A stretch of 29,979 nucleotides of DNA, from contig CAJLVJ010000023.1 of assembly GCA_905210085.1 (NCBI GenBank), positions 1 through 29,979 on the forward strand, in the 5' to 3' direction. This DNA comes from an uncultured Collinsella sp. Its GTDB lineage: Bacteria > Actinomycetota > Coriobacteriia > Coriobacteriales > Coriobacteriaceae. Below the pieces are notes generated by a model, which was given only the letters and a program-made list of their open reading frames with translations, ran no database searches and was not told the origin of the DNA. Below, piece after piece: positions 14,367-23,224 of the stretch (the first letter of the stretch is position 1; each line of letters starts with the position of its first letter). The translations under genes were made by a program, and so were the position numbers.

Positions 14367-16313
14367 TTAGTTTTCGGAACGGTTGGCCGATGCCTGGGCG
14401 CGCTCGGCATTCCATGCAACAAGTGCCTCGTGGACCGCTTTGGCGACATCGGCCGGAACGCCTTGAACTTCTGCAATCTCCTGCTCGCTTGCCGCGCGCA
14501 AACGCTTCATCGAGCCAAAATGGCGCATAATGGCACGTTTTCTGGTGGGTCCCACGCCCGGAACGTCGTCAAGCACCGAAACCGTCATAGCCTTATCGCG
14601 CAACTCGCGGTGGAACGTAATCGCAAATCGGTGGGATTCATCGCGAACCTGCTTGATCAGATAAAGCGAAGCGGAGCCGGTCGGTAGCACGACGGGAGTC
14701 TCGTCCCACGGCACGAAAACCTCCTCATCGGCCTTTGCCAAGCCACAGACTGGTATATCGAGGCCGAGCGCCTCAAGTTGCTTAATTGCAGCGGTCAATT
14801 GCGGCTTGCCGCCATCGACAACGAGCAAATCGGGGCGTGAGCCAAAGCGCTCGTCCGCCATGCGCTCGGGAGCATAGCGACGCCCCAGAACCTCGGACAT
14901 CGATACGAAGTCGTTCGCCTCGTCCAATTCGGCCTGAATTTTAAAGCGACGATACTGGCCCTTGTCGGCACGGCCGTTGGTAAATACCACCATCGAAGCG
15001 ACGGTAAAGGTGCCGTGCAACGTCGAGATATCGAAGCACTCGATGCGCAACGGCGGCGCAGGCAGCGCCAGCGCGCTTTCGAGCTCCAGGAGCGCCTGAT
15101 TGGTGCGATCGTCAGCATACCCCGTGCGCATCATGTAGCGCATGAGGGCATGGCGCGCATTTTTGGAAGCCATATCGAGCAGGCGGTGCTTTTCGCCGCG
15201 CTGTGGCCTATGGAGACGGCAAGAGCGTTCGCGCTTGCCCGCAAGCCACTCCCCCAACGCTTCGGCATCCTCAAGCTCGACAGAGAGATTGATCTCGGCT
15301 GGAATATCAGCCGTCTCGTCGTAATAGCGCTTAAGAAAGCCCGATTGAAGCTCTTCCTCGTCGACATCCAGGCCTTTATCGAGGATGAACTCGCAAGTTC
15401 GAACCGTTCGGCCCTCGCGAACGACAAAGACACAGGCGGCAGAGATAGTCTCTTCGCGATAGAAGCCGATGACGTCGATATCGACGCTTGATGGAAAAAC
15501 GACCTGTTGGCGATCGTCCAGGCCCCTAATGACTTCCAGGCGACGCTTGACGCGAGCCGCACGCTCAAAATCGAGCGTCTCGGCTGCCTCCGTCATCTCG
15601 GACGTAAGCTCGTCGACGACATCCTTGCGATGGCCCGACAAGAAACGTTCGACACGCTTGACGTTCTTGGCATAGTCGGCAGGGGAAATCGCGCCGACGC
15701 ATGCGCCCGGCCCGCGCCCGACATGGTAGTCAAAGCAGGGACGCCCGTTTTGCGCGCAAATCATATTGACGATGTCTTCTTCGCCCTTATGAGATTCGAC
15801 GATGCGGCGGCAGCGGCGCCATTCCGCACAGGATGCCGAGCAAATAGGAATAACCTTGCGTAGCGTATCGATGGTCTCACGCGCCGCACGGCTATCGGTA
15901 TAGGGGCCAAAATAGCGCGTTCCCGGTTTATGACGCTCTCGCGTGTATTTAATAGCCGGAAACAAGTCGCTCTTGGTAATGGCGATAAAGGGATAGCTTT
16001 TATCGTCTTTGAGATCGACGTTAAAGTACGGATGGTACTGGCCAATCAGATTGCGCTCGAGCACCAATGCCTCGTGCTCGGTCTCCACCACGATATAGTC
16101 GAAGCTCGCCACCAGCTGCATCATGAGCGGGATCTTTTGACGCTCGTCCTGCAGCGTCACGTATTGACGCATACGGGCACGCAGGTTTTTTGCCTTGCCC
16201 ACATAGATGACATCGCCCTTGGCATCTTTCCAAAGGTAGCAGCCGGGTTGCGTGGGAACACGCGAAACCTGCTCGGCAAGTGTTGGAATGTTGTCGTGAC
16301 CTGCCACGCGCAC
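14367..16313 (-). CDS. uvrC: excinuclease ABC subunit C
   Basis: UvrC makes both incisions in nucleotide excision repair after UvrA and UvrB mark the lesion. The protein is full length at 648 residues. It has an N-terminal GIY-YIG nuclease (PGCYLWKDAKGDVIYVGKAK), a Cys-rich region (158-205), a UVR domain (ETLDFERAARVKRRLEVI), an RNase H-like 5' nuclease (FDISTLHGT, LLVVDGGKPQL) and a C-terminal helix-hairpin-helix pair (VPGVGPTRKRAI). The Cys-rich region is unusual: it carries an insertion with extra cysteines, and GRGPGAC stands where the family has GRCxxPC. The GTG at 16313 abuts the murJ stop. A second GTG at 16307, five bases after AGG, is an equally good start. Confidence 0.95.
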   Translation of the reverse strand: MRVAGHDNIPTLAEQVSRVPTQPGCYLWKDAKGDVIYVGKAKNLRARMRQYVTLQDERQKIPLMMQLVASFDYIVVETEHEALVLERNLIGQYHPYFNVDLKDDKSYPFIAITKSDLFPAIKYTRERHKPGTRYFGPYTDSRAARETIDTLRKVIPICSASCAEWRRCRRIVESHKGEEDIVNMICAQNGRPCFDYHVGRGPGACVGAISPADYAKNVKRVERFLSGHRKDVVDELTSEMTEAAETLDFERAARVKRRLEVIRGLDDRQQVVFPSSVDIDVIGFYREETISAACVFVVREGRTVRTCEFILDKGLDVDEEELQSGFLKRYYDETADIPAEINLSVELEDAEALGEWLAGKRERSCRLHRPQRGEKHRLLDMASKNARHALMRYMMRTGYADDRTNQALLELESALALPAPPLRIECFDISTLHGTFTVASMVVFTNGRADKGQYRRFKIQAELDEANDFVSMSEVLGRRYAPERMADERFGSRPDLLVVDGGKPQLTAAIKQLEALGLDIPVCGLAKADEEVFVPWDETPVVLPTGSASLYLIKQVRDESHRFAITFHRELRDKAMTVSVLDDVPGVGPTRKRAIMRHFGSMKRLRAASEQEIAEVQGVPADVAKAVHEALVAWNAERAQASANRSEN

Positions 16314-18617
16314 CTACTTGCGACGAAGCAGCGCCGAGACCTCGGGCATCTTAAAGACGAAGGCAAGACCAAAAGTTACAGCGAGCGAGATGACGCCTGC
16401 GACACAAACGTAGCCCAGGGTAATGAGGATCGAGCTGCCAAGCACTCCGACAAAGTGCTCGAGTGCCCACATGACGCCGGCGCCCGCGGCAGCGCCCAAG
16501 CCACCGAACAATAGTCCGAAGAAACCGCCGTGCAGGATAGACTTGACCTGAAGGCCATGCAGACGACGGCGCAGCCACCACAGTGAGCATCCGACCAAGA
16601 CCACGTAGTCAACGACGTACGAAAGCGCAATAGCCGGCATACCGTAGCCCAGCACCACGCCAAACAGCAGCACCGAACCGGCCTGACCGATAGCGGAGTA
16701 CAGGCAATAGCGGCTATAAGGTTTCATATCGAGCAGGGCCGAGAAGCTCTTCTGCATCAGCACGACCACGCCGTAGAGCGGCAGGGAAAGTGCCAGATAG
16801 ATAAGGAACTCCGACACCAGTGCCACACCGGATTCATCGAACTTGCCGGCGCAGTAGATCATGTTGAGCGGACGGGCGAAGACGATCAGATACATCGCAA
16901 ACGGAATCAGGAAGAAGAGCATCTGGGCGACACCGCGCGAAATACCCGTGCGGACGCTGTCGTAATCCTTCTCCTGCGCATCGTGAGAGAGCTCGGTATA
17001 GAGTGCCGTCGAAAGCGAGGCGGCGATCAGCGCATAGGGCAATGTGTACCACAGGCGCGCATATGCGATGACGGAAGGGCCGGTCTCGGGCTGCACCACC
17101 AGCGCGGCGGCATTGGTAATGGAGGTCGAGACAAACATGCACACCGTGGCGAGCAGCGTCGGGATACCAAGCGCAATCGTCTGTCGCAGCGCGGGATCCT
17201 TAAAGTCGATATGGATATGAGGATGCACGCCATGCTTGCCAAGCGCGGGAATCTGGCAGGCCATCTGGACAAAGACGCCGAGGGTCGTACCAGCTGCGAT
17301 CAAGATAATACCGGCCTGCCCGCCAAATTGTGCAGACACGGGAGCAAAGCCCATAAAGCTGGCGATGACGATGACATTGTTGAGAACCGGGGCAAACGTC
17401 GACCAGAAGTAGTCGCGGTGTGCGTTGAGAACGCCCGAGAACACCGAACCCAAGCCATAAAACAGAATTTGGATAGCAAAGAAGCGGAACATGAACGCAG
17501 CGATATCCATGCTGCCGCCATCGCCCGAAAGGAACGACTGCGTCCAAATAAAGCCGGGAGCAAACACGGTGCCCAGCAGCGAGATACCGCCCAGTAGCAG
17601 AAGCAGAATACCGAGCAGGTTACCGACATACTCGTTCGATGCCTCGCGGCCCTGCTCGCGCCTCACGCCCATATACACCGGCAAAAACGCCGTAACGAGC
17701 ATGCCGCCCATCACGAGCTCGTAGAGCATGTTGGGCAGGTTGTTGGCAACCTGATAGGAGGACGAGAGCAGCGACATGCCGATGGCGGCCGCCATGGCCC
17801 ACGTGCGGATAAACCCGGTGACGCGCGACACGATGGTCAGCACGGTCATGAGGCCAGCAGAACGACCAACCGTGGAGTAGTCCGACGAACCCATATCGTC
17901 TACGTCGTCCTGAGAGTCCTCATGAACCTCATCTTGTGGCAGTAAATCGTCCACGACGGCAAAGGAGCCGGTCATCGCAAAGGGATCGTCAACCAAAACG
18001 GCGTCATCGGCAGGTGCGACGTCATCGCTGTTCGACATGTTGTTTCCGGATACGGCATCATCATCGAATATGGCATGGTCGCCAAACACCGTGTCAACTT
18101 CTTTGGCGGCGACGGTTCGGGCAGAAAACGACAGAGGGTCCCAGTCGTCATCACCGTCGATGGCCACGCCCTCGACGGGATCGGTCGAACCAAGCGGCGA
18201 CCATTCGTCATCCGAAAGAAGCGGTTCGCCATCATCATGAGCCGCGGGCTTGGCGGAACGAGCGGCAGGAGCGCTCTGCGGTGTGCTCTTTCCCTGGGCT
18301 GCTATCAAAAACACCGCCGTCTCATCGGGACGCGGCACACGAGGAGCCTCGGAGGCGATCGGCTTCACGCTGGCGCTCGATTGAGCGGCGGCCAAAAAGA
18401 CAGCCGTCTCATCGGGACGAGCCGAAGAAAGAACCGTACGGGGAAGCGCCGTGCCGGCACCGGCGGCACGCAAGTACACGGCCGTCTCGCCCGGGTCAGC
18501 GGCAGCGGACCAGGCGTTTCGAATCTCGTTATCGAACGAAGCGGCCTCGGGCGCGGGCGTCTGAGGAGCCGACCCTTTTGCAAAGTGAGCTCCGCGCTTT
18601 GATTCTTCCTGCGGCAT
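16314..18617 (-). CDS. murJ: lipid II flippase MurJ with long acidic N-terminal tail
   Basis: MurJ (MviN) of the MOP superfamily flips lipid II for peptidoglycan synthesis. The membrane core begins near residue 248 (YSTVGRSAGLMTVLTIVSRVTGFIR) and continues through multiple hydrophobic helices to the end; family cores are about 500 residues. The total of 767 reflects a cytoplasmic tail of roughly 245 residues. This tail is rich in Asp, Ala and Ser, predicted disordered by eye, and contains three repeats: PGETAVYLRAA (42-52), PDETAVFLAAA (68-78) and PDETAVFLIAA (97-107). It also has two DDxWxPL motifs (136-163). In mycobacteria the MurJ homologue is controlled by phospho-threonine binding of an FHA protein, and the repeats look like such sites. 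ATG 18617 follows GAGAGGA and lies 3 bases after the ybaK-like stop. Confidence 0.93.
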   Translation of the reverse strand: MPQEESKRGAHFAKGSAPQTPAPEAASFDNEIRNAWSAAADPGETAVYLRAAGAGTALPRTVLSSARPDETAVFLAAAQSSASVKPIASEAPRVPRPDETAVFLIAAQGKSTPQSAPAARSAKPAAHDDGEPLLSDDEWSPLGSTDPVEGVAIDGDDDWDPLSFSARTVAAKEVDTVFGDHAIFDDDAVSGNNMSNSDDVAPADDAVLVDDPFAMTGSFAVVDDLLPQDEVHEDSQDDVDDMGSSDYSTVGRSAGLMTVLTIVSRVTGFIRTWAMAAAIGMSLLSSSYQVANNLPNMLYELVMGGMLVTAFLPVYMGVRREQGREASNEYVGNLLGILLLLLGGISLLGTVFAPGFIWTQSFLSGDGGSMDIAAFMFRFFAIQILFYGLGSVFSGVLNAHRDYFWSTFAPVLNNVIVIASFMGFAPVSAQFGGQAGIILIAAGTTLGVFVQMACQIPALGKHGVHPHIHIDFKDPALRQTIALGIPTLLATVCMFVSTSITNAAALVVQPETGPSVIAYARLWYTLPYALIAASLSTALYTELSHDAQEKDYDSVRTGISRGVAQMLFFLIPFAMYLIVFARPLNMIYCAGKFDESGVALVSEFLIYLALSLPLYGVVVLMQKSFSALLDMKPYSRYCLYSAIGQAGSVLLFGVVLGYGMPAIALSYVVDYVVLVGCSLWWLRRRLHGLQVKSILHGGFFGLLFGGLGAAAGAGVMWALEHFVGVLGSSILITLGYVCVAGVISLAVTFGLAFVFKMPEVSALLRRK
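18316..18497 (-). repeat. three coding repeats in the MurJ N-terminal tail
   Basis: A 17-base plus-strand unit, GCCGTCTCATCGGGACG, occurs identically at 18316-18332 and 18403-18419. A diverged copy (GCCGTCTCGCCCGGGTC) is at 18481-18497. On the minus strand they encode PDETA, PDETA and PGETA, at the start of the three protein repeats. Confidence 0.8.
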
Positions 18618-18620
18618 CGC

Positions 18621-19121
18621 TCAGTCCTCTCTCGTGATCGGGGCAACCGTCGCCCCGCAAAATGCAACTAAGTCATCGGGAGCAAGCTCAAGCTGATAGC
18701 CGCGCTTGCCACCCGAGATAAAAATGGTATCCCAAAGGACGCATGTCTCATCGATCAGCGTCCGAAAGCGTTTTTTCATACCGACCGGGCTGCAACCGCC
18801 GCGGACATACCCCGTCGCGGCAAGCAGATCTTTGACATGCATCATGGTCAGCGACTTTTCGCCTGCGGCACGCGCGGCGGCCTTGAGGTCGAGCTCGTCG
18901 GCAACGGGAATGCAGCACACGACATGGTCGTTGGACGGCGTCGTGCAGACCAGGGTCTTAAATCCCTGACCGGGCTCCTCGCCAAGCTGCTCGGAAATCG
19001 CGACGCCCAGCCCCGACGATTCGTCGCCATCGTCTTCGTACGTATGGAGAACATAGGAGATGCCGGCGCTTTCCAGCTCGCGCATCGCATTGGTTTTTGG
19101 CGTCTTAACAGCCTTTGCCAT
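18621..19121 (-). CDS. ybaK: YbaK/EbsC family aminoacyl-tRNA deacylase
   Basis: Members of this family hydrolyse mischarged Cys-tRNA-Pro and related aminoacyl-tRNAs. ATG 19121 follows AAAGGA and gives 166 residues, the usual length. An in-frame extension to 19199 lacks a ribosome binding site and reads unlike the family. Typical features are KTPKTNAMRELESAGI at the start, FKTLV with the conserved Lys55, the GGCSPVGMKKRF segment (108-119) and the C-terminal ISGGKRGYQLELAPDDL. It is upstream of murJ, only 3 bases apart, in the same transcription direction. Substrate preference is not deducible here. Confidence 0.92.
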   Translation of the reverse strand: MAKAVKTPKTNAMRELESAGISYVLHTYEDDGDESSGLGVAISEQLGEEPGQGFKTLVCTTPSNDHVVCCIPVADELDLKAAARAAGEKSLTMMHVKDLLAATGYVRGGCSPVGMKKRFRTLIDETCVLWDTIFISGGKRGYQLELAPDDLVAFCGATVAPITRED

Positions 19122-19200
19122 GGCACATCCTTTCCCTCGCAGAGCGACACAAGGATTAAGTATAGGGCCAATTCCGTCGCATATGCCATCTCGACACACA

Positions 19201-19237
19201 GAAGCGCCACCGAATCAGGAGGAATCGGTGGCGCTTC
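19201..19237 (-). terminator. probable uvrA terminator hairpin
   Basis: A 13-bp perfect stem, GAAGCGCCACCGA/TCGGTGGCGCTTC, with an 11-base loop. It starts 17 bases after the uvrA stop and lies ahead of the ybaK-like gene. What follows on the minus strand is TGTGTGTCG rather than a T run, so termination may be partial. Confidence 0.6.
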
Positions 19238-19254
19238 GGTACTACAACGTCTCT

Positions 19255-22134
19255 TTACTGCGCGTCGAGCTGCGCCTGACGCTCACGGTCACGCCTGAGC
19301 AGCGGCGCCAAGAACTTGCCCGTGTAGCTCTGCGAACATGCCGCGACTTGCTCCGGCGTGCCCGAGACCACGACGGTTCCGCCGCCATTGCCGCCCTCGG
19401 GGCCCATATCGATCAGGCGGTCGGCAACCTTGATGACATCAAGGTTGTGCTCGATCACCAGAACCGTGTTGCCCGCATCGACCAGGCGCTGCAAAACGTC
19501 GAGCAGCTGACGAACATCCTCAAAATGGAGGCCGGTTGTGGGCTCGTCCAAAATGTAGAACGTCTTGCCTGTCTGACGACGATGAAGCTCCTTGGCGAGC
19601 TTCACGCGCTGCGCCTCGCCGCCCGAAAGCGTCGTAGCGGGCTGGCCTAAGCTCACGTAGCCCAGACCCACGTCATATAGCGTCTGCAGCTTGCGCTTAA
19701 TCTGCGGAATATTCCCAAAGAAAGCCAGTGCTTCGGTGACACTCATGTCGAGCACGTCCGAGATTGTCTTGCCGCGGTAGGTAACCTCGAGTGTCTCGCG
19801 GTTATAACGCTTGCCGCCACATACCTCACAGGGGACATAGATATCGGGAAGGAAGTGCATCTCGATCTTGATCTGGCCATCGCCCTTGCACGCCTCGCAG
19901 CGACCGCCGCTTACGTTAAAGGAGAAACGTCCCGGCGAGTAGCCGCGCGCCTTCGACTCCGGCGTGCTTGCAAATAGCGCACGCAGATCATCCCACAGGC
20001 CAATATAGGTCGCAGGGTTCGAACGCGGCGTGCGACCGATCGGTGACTGGTCGATATCGATTACCTTATCGATGCACTCAATGCCCTCAATCTTCTTGTA
20101 CGGCCCCACGGGACGCGTCGAACGATGGATGGCATTCGTAAGCGCGGGCGCAATCGTATCGGTGACCAGGGAGCTCTTGCCCGATCCCGAAACACCGGTA
20201 ACGACCGTGAGCGTACCGAACTCAATCTTGGCGGTAACGTTTTTGAGGTTATTAGCGCGGGCACCCGTGATCTTAAGACAGCCGCGGCCGGGCTTGCGGC
20301 GCTCATCGGGCACGCGGATCATCCGCTTGCCGGTCAAATAGGCACCCGTCATGGAATCGGGGCATGCCATGATATCGGCAGGCGTTCCCGCGGCGACCAC
20401 GTGTCCGCCGTTAACGCCCGCACCGGGACCCATATCGATCACGTAGTCTGCAGCGCGAATTGTATCTTCGTCGTGCTCGACGACGATAACGGTATTACCG
20501 ATATCGCGTAAGCGCTCGAGCGTCTTGATCAGGCGCTCGTTATCGCGTTGGTGAAGACCGATCGACGGCTCGTCCAGAATGTACAGAACGCCCATGAGGC
20601 CGGCGCCGATCTGCGTTGCCAGGCGAATGCGCTGGGCCTCACCGCCGGAAAGCGTCGCCGAGGCGCGATCGAGCGTCAGATAGTCGAGTCCGACATCGAC
20701 CAGAAAACGCAGGCGCTCCAGGATTTCCTTGACGATGCGCCCGCCGATAAACTGCTGACGCTCGGTAAGCTCCAGGCCCTCAAAAAACTCGAGCGACTCG
20801 CGACACGACAGGCAGCAGACATCGTAAATGGACTTGCCGCCCACGGTGACGGCAAGCATCTCGGGGCGCAGGCGAGCACCGTGACAGCTCGAGCATGGCT
20901 CTTCGCGAATGTATTTCTCCAAGCGAGCCCTGGTGTTCTCGTTCGTCGTCTCGTTGTAGCGCTCGTACAGGATGTTGCGTACACCCGAGAACTTAGTATC
21001 CCACTGGCTGCGACGCCCATCGAGCTTTTGATAGTCGACCGAAATCTTCGTGTCGCCCATGCCATCCAAAAACGCACGACGCACCCGCGGGGGCAGGTCC
21101 TCCCATGGCGTATCGGCACTCACCTTAAAGTGCTTGCAGACCGCAGCAAAAATCTGCGGATAATAGTTGGAATTGCCGAACAGGCTGCCAAAGACTCCGT
21201 CGGCAATCGACTTTGAGGGGTCTTCAATCAGCGCCTCGGCATCGACTGTCTTTTTAAAGCCCAGACCATCGCACTCGGGACACGCACCATAGGGCGCGTT
21301 GAACGAGAAATCGCGCGGCTGCAGGTCGTCGATGGAATGCCCGTGCTCCGGGCACGCCAGCGCCAGCGAATACTCTAGCAGCTCGCCCTCGGTTCCCTCG
21401 GGAGCGTCGCGGTCGGGCAGCATGTACACGTTCACGTTACCGTGCGCCAGCGCCGTCGCCTGCTCAACGGACTCGGCAATGCGACCCAGGGAGTTCTCTC
21501 GAATCACGATACGGTCGACCACGACCTCAATGTCGTGTTTGAACTTCTTGTCCAGGTCAATAGGGTCGTCAAGCGAGCGCACCTCGCCGTCGACGCGCAC
21601 ACGGCTAAAGCCCTCCGCACGCAGGTCCTCAAACAGCTTGGCATATTCGCCCTTGCGTCCACGAACCACCGGCGCCAACACAAACGCGCGACGGCCCTCC
21701 CCCGCCGCCAGCACCTTATCGGCGACCTGATCGGTCGTCTGACGCTCAATGACACGACCGCACTCAGGACAGTGCGGCGTTCCCACGCGAGCAAACAGCA
21801 GACGCAGATAGTCGTAAATCTCGGTTACGGTGCCCACCGTCGAGCGTGGGTTTTTGGATGTCGTCTTCTGATCGATCGACACAGCCGGCGACAGGCCGTC
21901 AATCGAGTCCAGATCGGGCTTGTCCATCTGGCCCAAAAACTGACGCGCATAGCTCGAAAGGCTCTCGACGTAACGGCGCTGGCCCTCGGCATAGATGGTA
22001 TCGAACGCCAGCGAGCTCTTGCCCGATCCGGAAAGACCGGTTATGACCACGAGCTGGTCACGCGGAATGGAAACATCGATATCGCGCAGGTTATGCTCGC
22101 GCGCGCCGCGGATAACGATAGAAGAATCAGACAT
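19255..22134 (-). CDS. uvrA: excinuclease ABC subunit A
   Basis: UvrA is the DNA damage sensor of nucleotide excision repair, a dimeric ABC ATPase that loads UvrB. The protein is full length at 959 residues. The first ATPase shows GLSGSGKSSLAFDT near residue 35 and the UvrB-contact region QKTTSKNPRSTVGTVTEI. There are zinc sites (CPEHG...CPECDGLG and CSSCHGARLRPE; later CEACKGDG...CEVCGGKRY) and the second ATPase has GVSGSGKSSLVTDT. Two LSGGEAQR signatures and two ILDEP Walker B motifs are present. The CPEHG variant of one zinc knuckle is common in the family. It is read leftwards from the divergent region, where a near-consensus LexA box suggests SOS control. Confidence 0.97.
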   Translation of the reverse strand: MSDSSIVIRGAREHNLRDIDVSIPRDQLVVITGLSGSGKSSLAFDTIYAEGQRRYVESLSSYARQFLGQMDKPDLDSIDGLSPAVSIDQKTTSKNPRSTVGTVTEIYDYLRLLFARVGTPHCPECGRVIERQTTDQVADKVLAAGEGRRAFVLAPVVRGRKGEYAKLFEDLRAEGFSRVRVDGEVRSLDDPIDLDKKFKHDIEVVVDRIVIRENSLGRIAESVEQATALAHGNVNVYMLPDRDAPEGTEGELLEYSLALACPEHGHSIDDLQPRDFSFNAPYGACPECDGLGFKKTVDAEALIEDPSKSIADGVFGSLFGNSNYYPQIFAAVCKHFKVSADTPWEDLPPRVRRAFLDGMGDTKISVDYQKLDGRRSQWDTKFSGVRNILYERYNETTNENTRARLEKYIREEPCSSCHGARLRPEMLAVTVGGKSIYDVCCLSCRESLEFFEGLELTERQQFIGGRIVKEILERLRFLVDVGLDYLTLDRASATLSGGEAQRIRLATQIGAGLMGVLYILDEPSIGLHQRDNERLIKTLERLRDIGNTVIVVEHDEDTIRAADYVIDMGPGAGVNGGHVVAAGTPADIMACPDSMTGAYLTGKRMIRVPDERRKPGRGCLKITGARANNLKNVTAKIEFGTLTVVTGVSGSGKSSLVTDTIAPALTNAIHRSTRPVGPYKKIEGIECIDKVIDIDQSPIGRTPRSNPATYIGLWDDLRALFASTPESKARGYSPGRFSFNVSGGRCEACKGDGQIKIEMHFLPDIYVPCEVCGGKRYNRETLEVTYRGKTISDVLDMSVTEALAFFGNIPQIKRKLQTLYDVGLGYVSLGQPATTLSGGEAQRVKLAKELHRRQTGKTFYILDEPTTGLHFEDVRQLLDVLQRLVDAGNTVLVIEHNLDVIKVADRLIDMGPEGGNGGGTVVVSGTPEQVAACSQSYTGKFLAPLLRRDRERQAQLDAQ

Positions 22135-22195
22135 GGAAGCTCCTTGCCTCCTACAACTTCAAATCACACTGACGATGAGTTTAGCGCACTCGACG

Positions 22196-22209
22196 CGCAC
22201 AGATGTTCG
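22196..22209. promoter_or_regulatory. candidate LexA (SOS) box upstream of uvrA
   Basis: CGCACAGATGTTCG differs at one of ten defined positions from the Gram-positive LexA consensus CGAAC-N4-GTTCG. It lies about 62 bases upstream of the uvrA start, inside the divergent gap. A weak minus-strand TAAACT -10-like element is nearby. uvrA is a classical LexA target in many bacteria. lexA itself is not in the window. Confidence 0.55.
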
Positions 22210-22320
22210 TAATACAAGATTCGCAGACCTTTTGCGTTGTCTGACGCCGCAGGCTGCACGCTCGGTCCGTACTTTCGAATACCGTCGATCGGCTACCACG
22301 CATCATAAATGTCTCCCGCT

Positions 22321-22393
22321 CGCAAAGGAGGGTACAATGACGCTCGTGTCACACCGCGGGGCTCCGGCCCCAACATATACAAAGGAGTCAAAC
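22321..22393 (+). promoter_or_regulatory. mrp leader with two in-frame start candidates and a hairpin
   Basis: AAAGGAGG lies five bases before an ATG at 22337 that is in frame with mrp, 19 codons upstream of ATG 22394. The latter has its own AAAGGAG. TACAAT (22333-22338) could instead be a -10 element, which would rule out the upstream ATG as a start. A GC stem, GGGGC-TCCG-GCCCC (22358-22371), lies between the two starts. The rest of the divergent gap (22135-22320) holds the LexA box and no gene that I can see. Confidence 0.45.
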
Positions 22394-23224
22394 ATGGGTT
22401 GCGAGCACGCACAGGCAGCCGGCGGGCAAACGTCGCCGTCGCAATTTGAGGAGAATACGCTGTCCGAGGTCAAGCGCGTTATCGCCGTGCTTTCCGGTAA
22501 GGGCGGCGTCGGCAAGTCATTCGTCACCGGCGCCATCGCCACGGAGCTTTCCCGCCACGGCCACAAGGTCGGCGTCCTCGATGCCGATATTACCGGCCCC
22601 TCTATCCCTAAGATGTTCGGCATGAGCGGACGTCACGTCCATGCCCTCGGTAACCTTATGCTGCCCGAAATCTCCGAGCACGGCGTCAAGGTTATGAGCT
22701 CTAACCTGCTGCTCCAAAACGAAACCGACCCCGTCCTCTGGCGCGGTCCGGTTATCGCGGGTGCCATCAGGCAGTTCTGGAGCGAAACCTCATGGGGCCC
22801 CATCGACTACCTGCTGGTCGACATGCCTCCGGGAACGGGCGACGTCGCCCTCACGGTCTTCCAGTCGCTGCCCGTCGATGGCATCGTCATCGTCACGAGC
22901 CCGCAGGATCTGGTCTCGATGATCGTCGCCAAGGCGGTCAACATGGCCGAAAAGATGAACGTCCCCATTCTGGGAATCGTCGAAAACATGAGCTATATCG
23001 AGTGCCCCGATTGCGGCAAGAAGATCGAGGTCTTTGGCAAGAGCAAGCTCCCCGAGGTCGCCGAGCGTTACAACCTCGAGATCCTAGGGCAGCTTCCCAT
23101 CAATCCGGCACTCGCCGAGGCTTGCGATAAGGGAGAGGTTGAGACCGCACTGCCCGCACGTATGCTGCCCCAGGCCGTCTCTGCCGTCGAGGCCATTGCC
23201 CCGCACGAGACCGCCGAGGCCTAA
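22394..23224 (+). CDS. Mrp/NBP35 family iron-sulfur cluster carrier ATPase
   Basis: Mrp (ApbC) proteins bind and deliver Fe-S clusters in the cytoplasm. The preferred start ATG 22394 gives 276 residues. There is a deviant Walker A GKGGVGKS near residue 36, LDADITGPSIPKMFG after it, the Walker B VDMPPGTGD, and the conserved C-terminal Cys pair in IECPDCGKK that carries the cluster at the dimer interface. A longer form starting at 22337 is possible. The TAA is followed at once by the GTG of the next gene, so the two are coupled. Confidence 0.93.
   Translation: MGCEHAQAAGGQTSPSQFEENTLSEVKRVIAVLSGKGGVGKSFVTGAIATELSRHGHKVGVLDADITGPSIPKMFGMSGRHVHALGNLMLPEISEHGVKVMSSNLLLQNETDPVLWRGPVIAGAIRQFWSETSWGPIDYLLVDMPPGTGDVALTVFQSLPVDGIVIVTSPQDLVSMIVAKAVNMAEKMNVPILGIVENMSYIECPDCGKKIEVFGKSKLPEVAERYNLEILGQLPINPALAEACDKGEVETALPARMLPQAVSAVEAIAPHETAEA

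Noticed and set aside
18316..18497. The spaced repeats in murJ as a CRISPR-like array
   Set aside because: There are only three units, one diverged, and they encode an in-frame protein motif.
19122..19199. N-terminal extension of the YbaK-like protein
   Set aside because: No ribosome binding site, while ATG 19121 has AAAGGA and the family-like start.
21290..21360. UvrA zinc knuckle CPEHG as a lost zinc site
   Set aside because: His in place of the second Cys is a common family variant and can still bind zinc.
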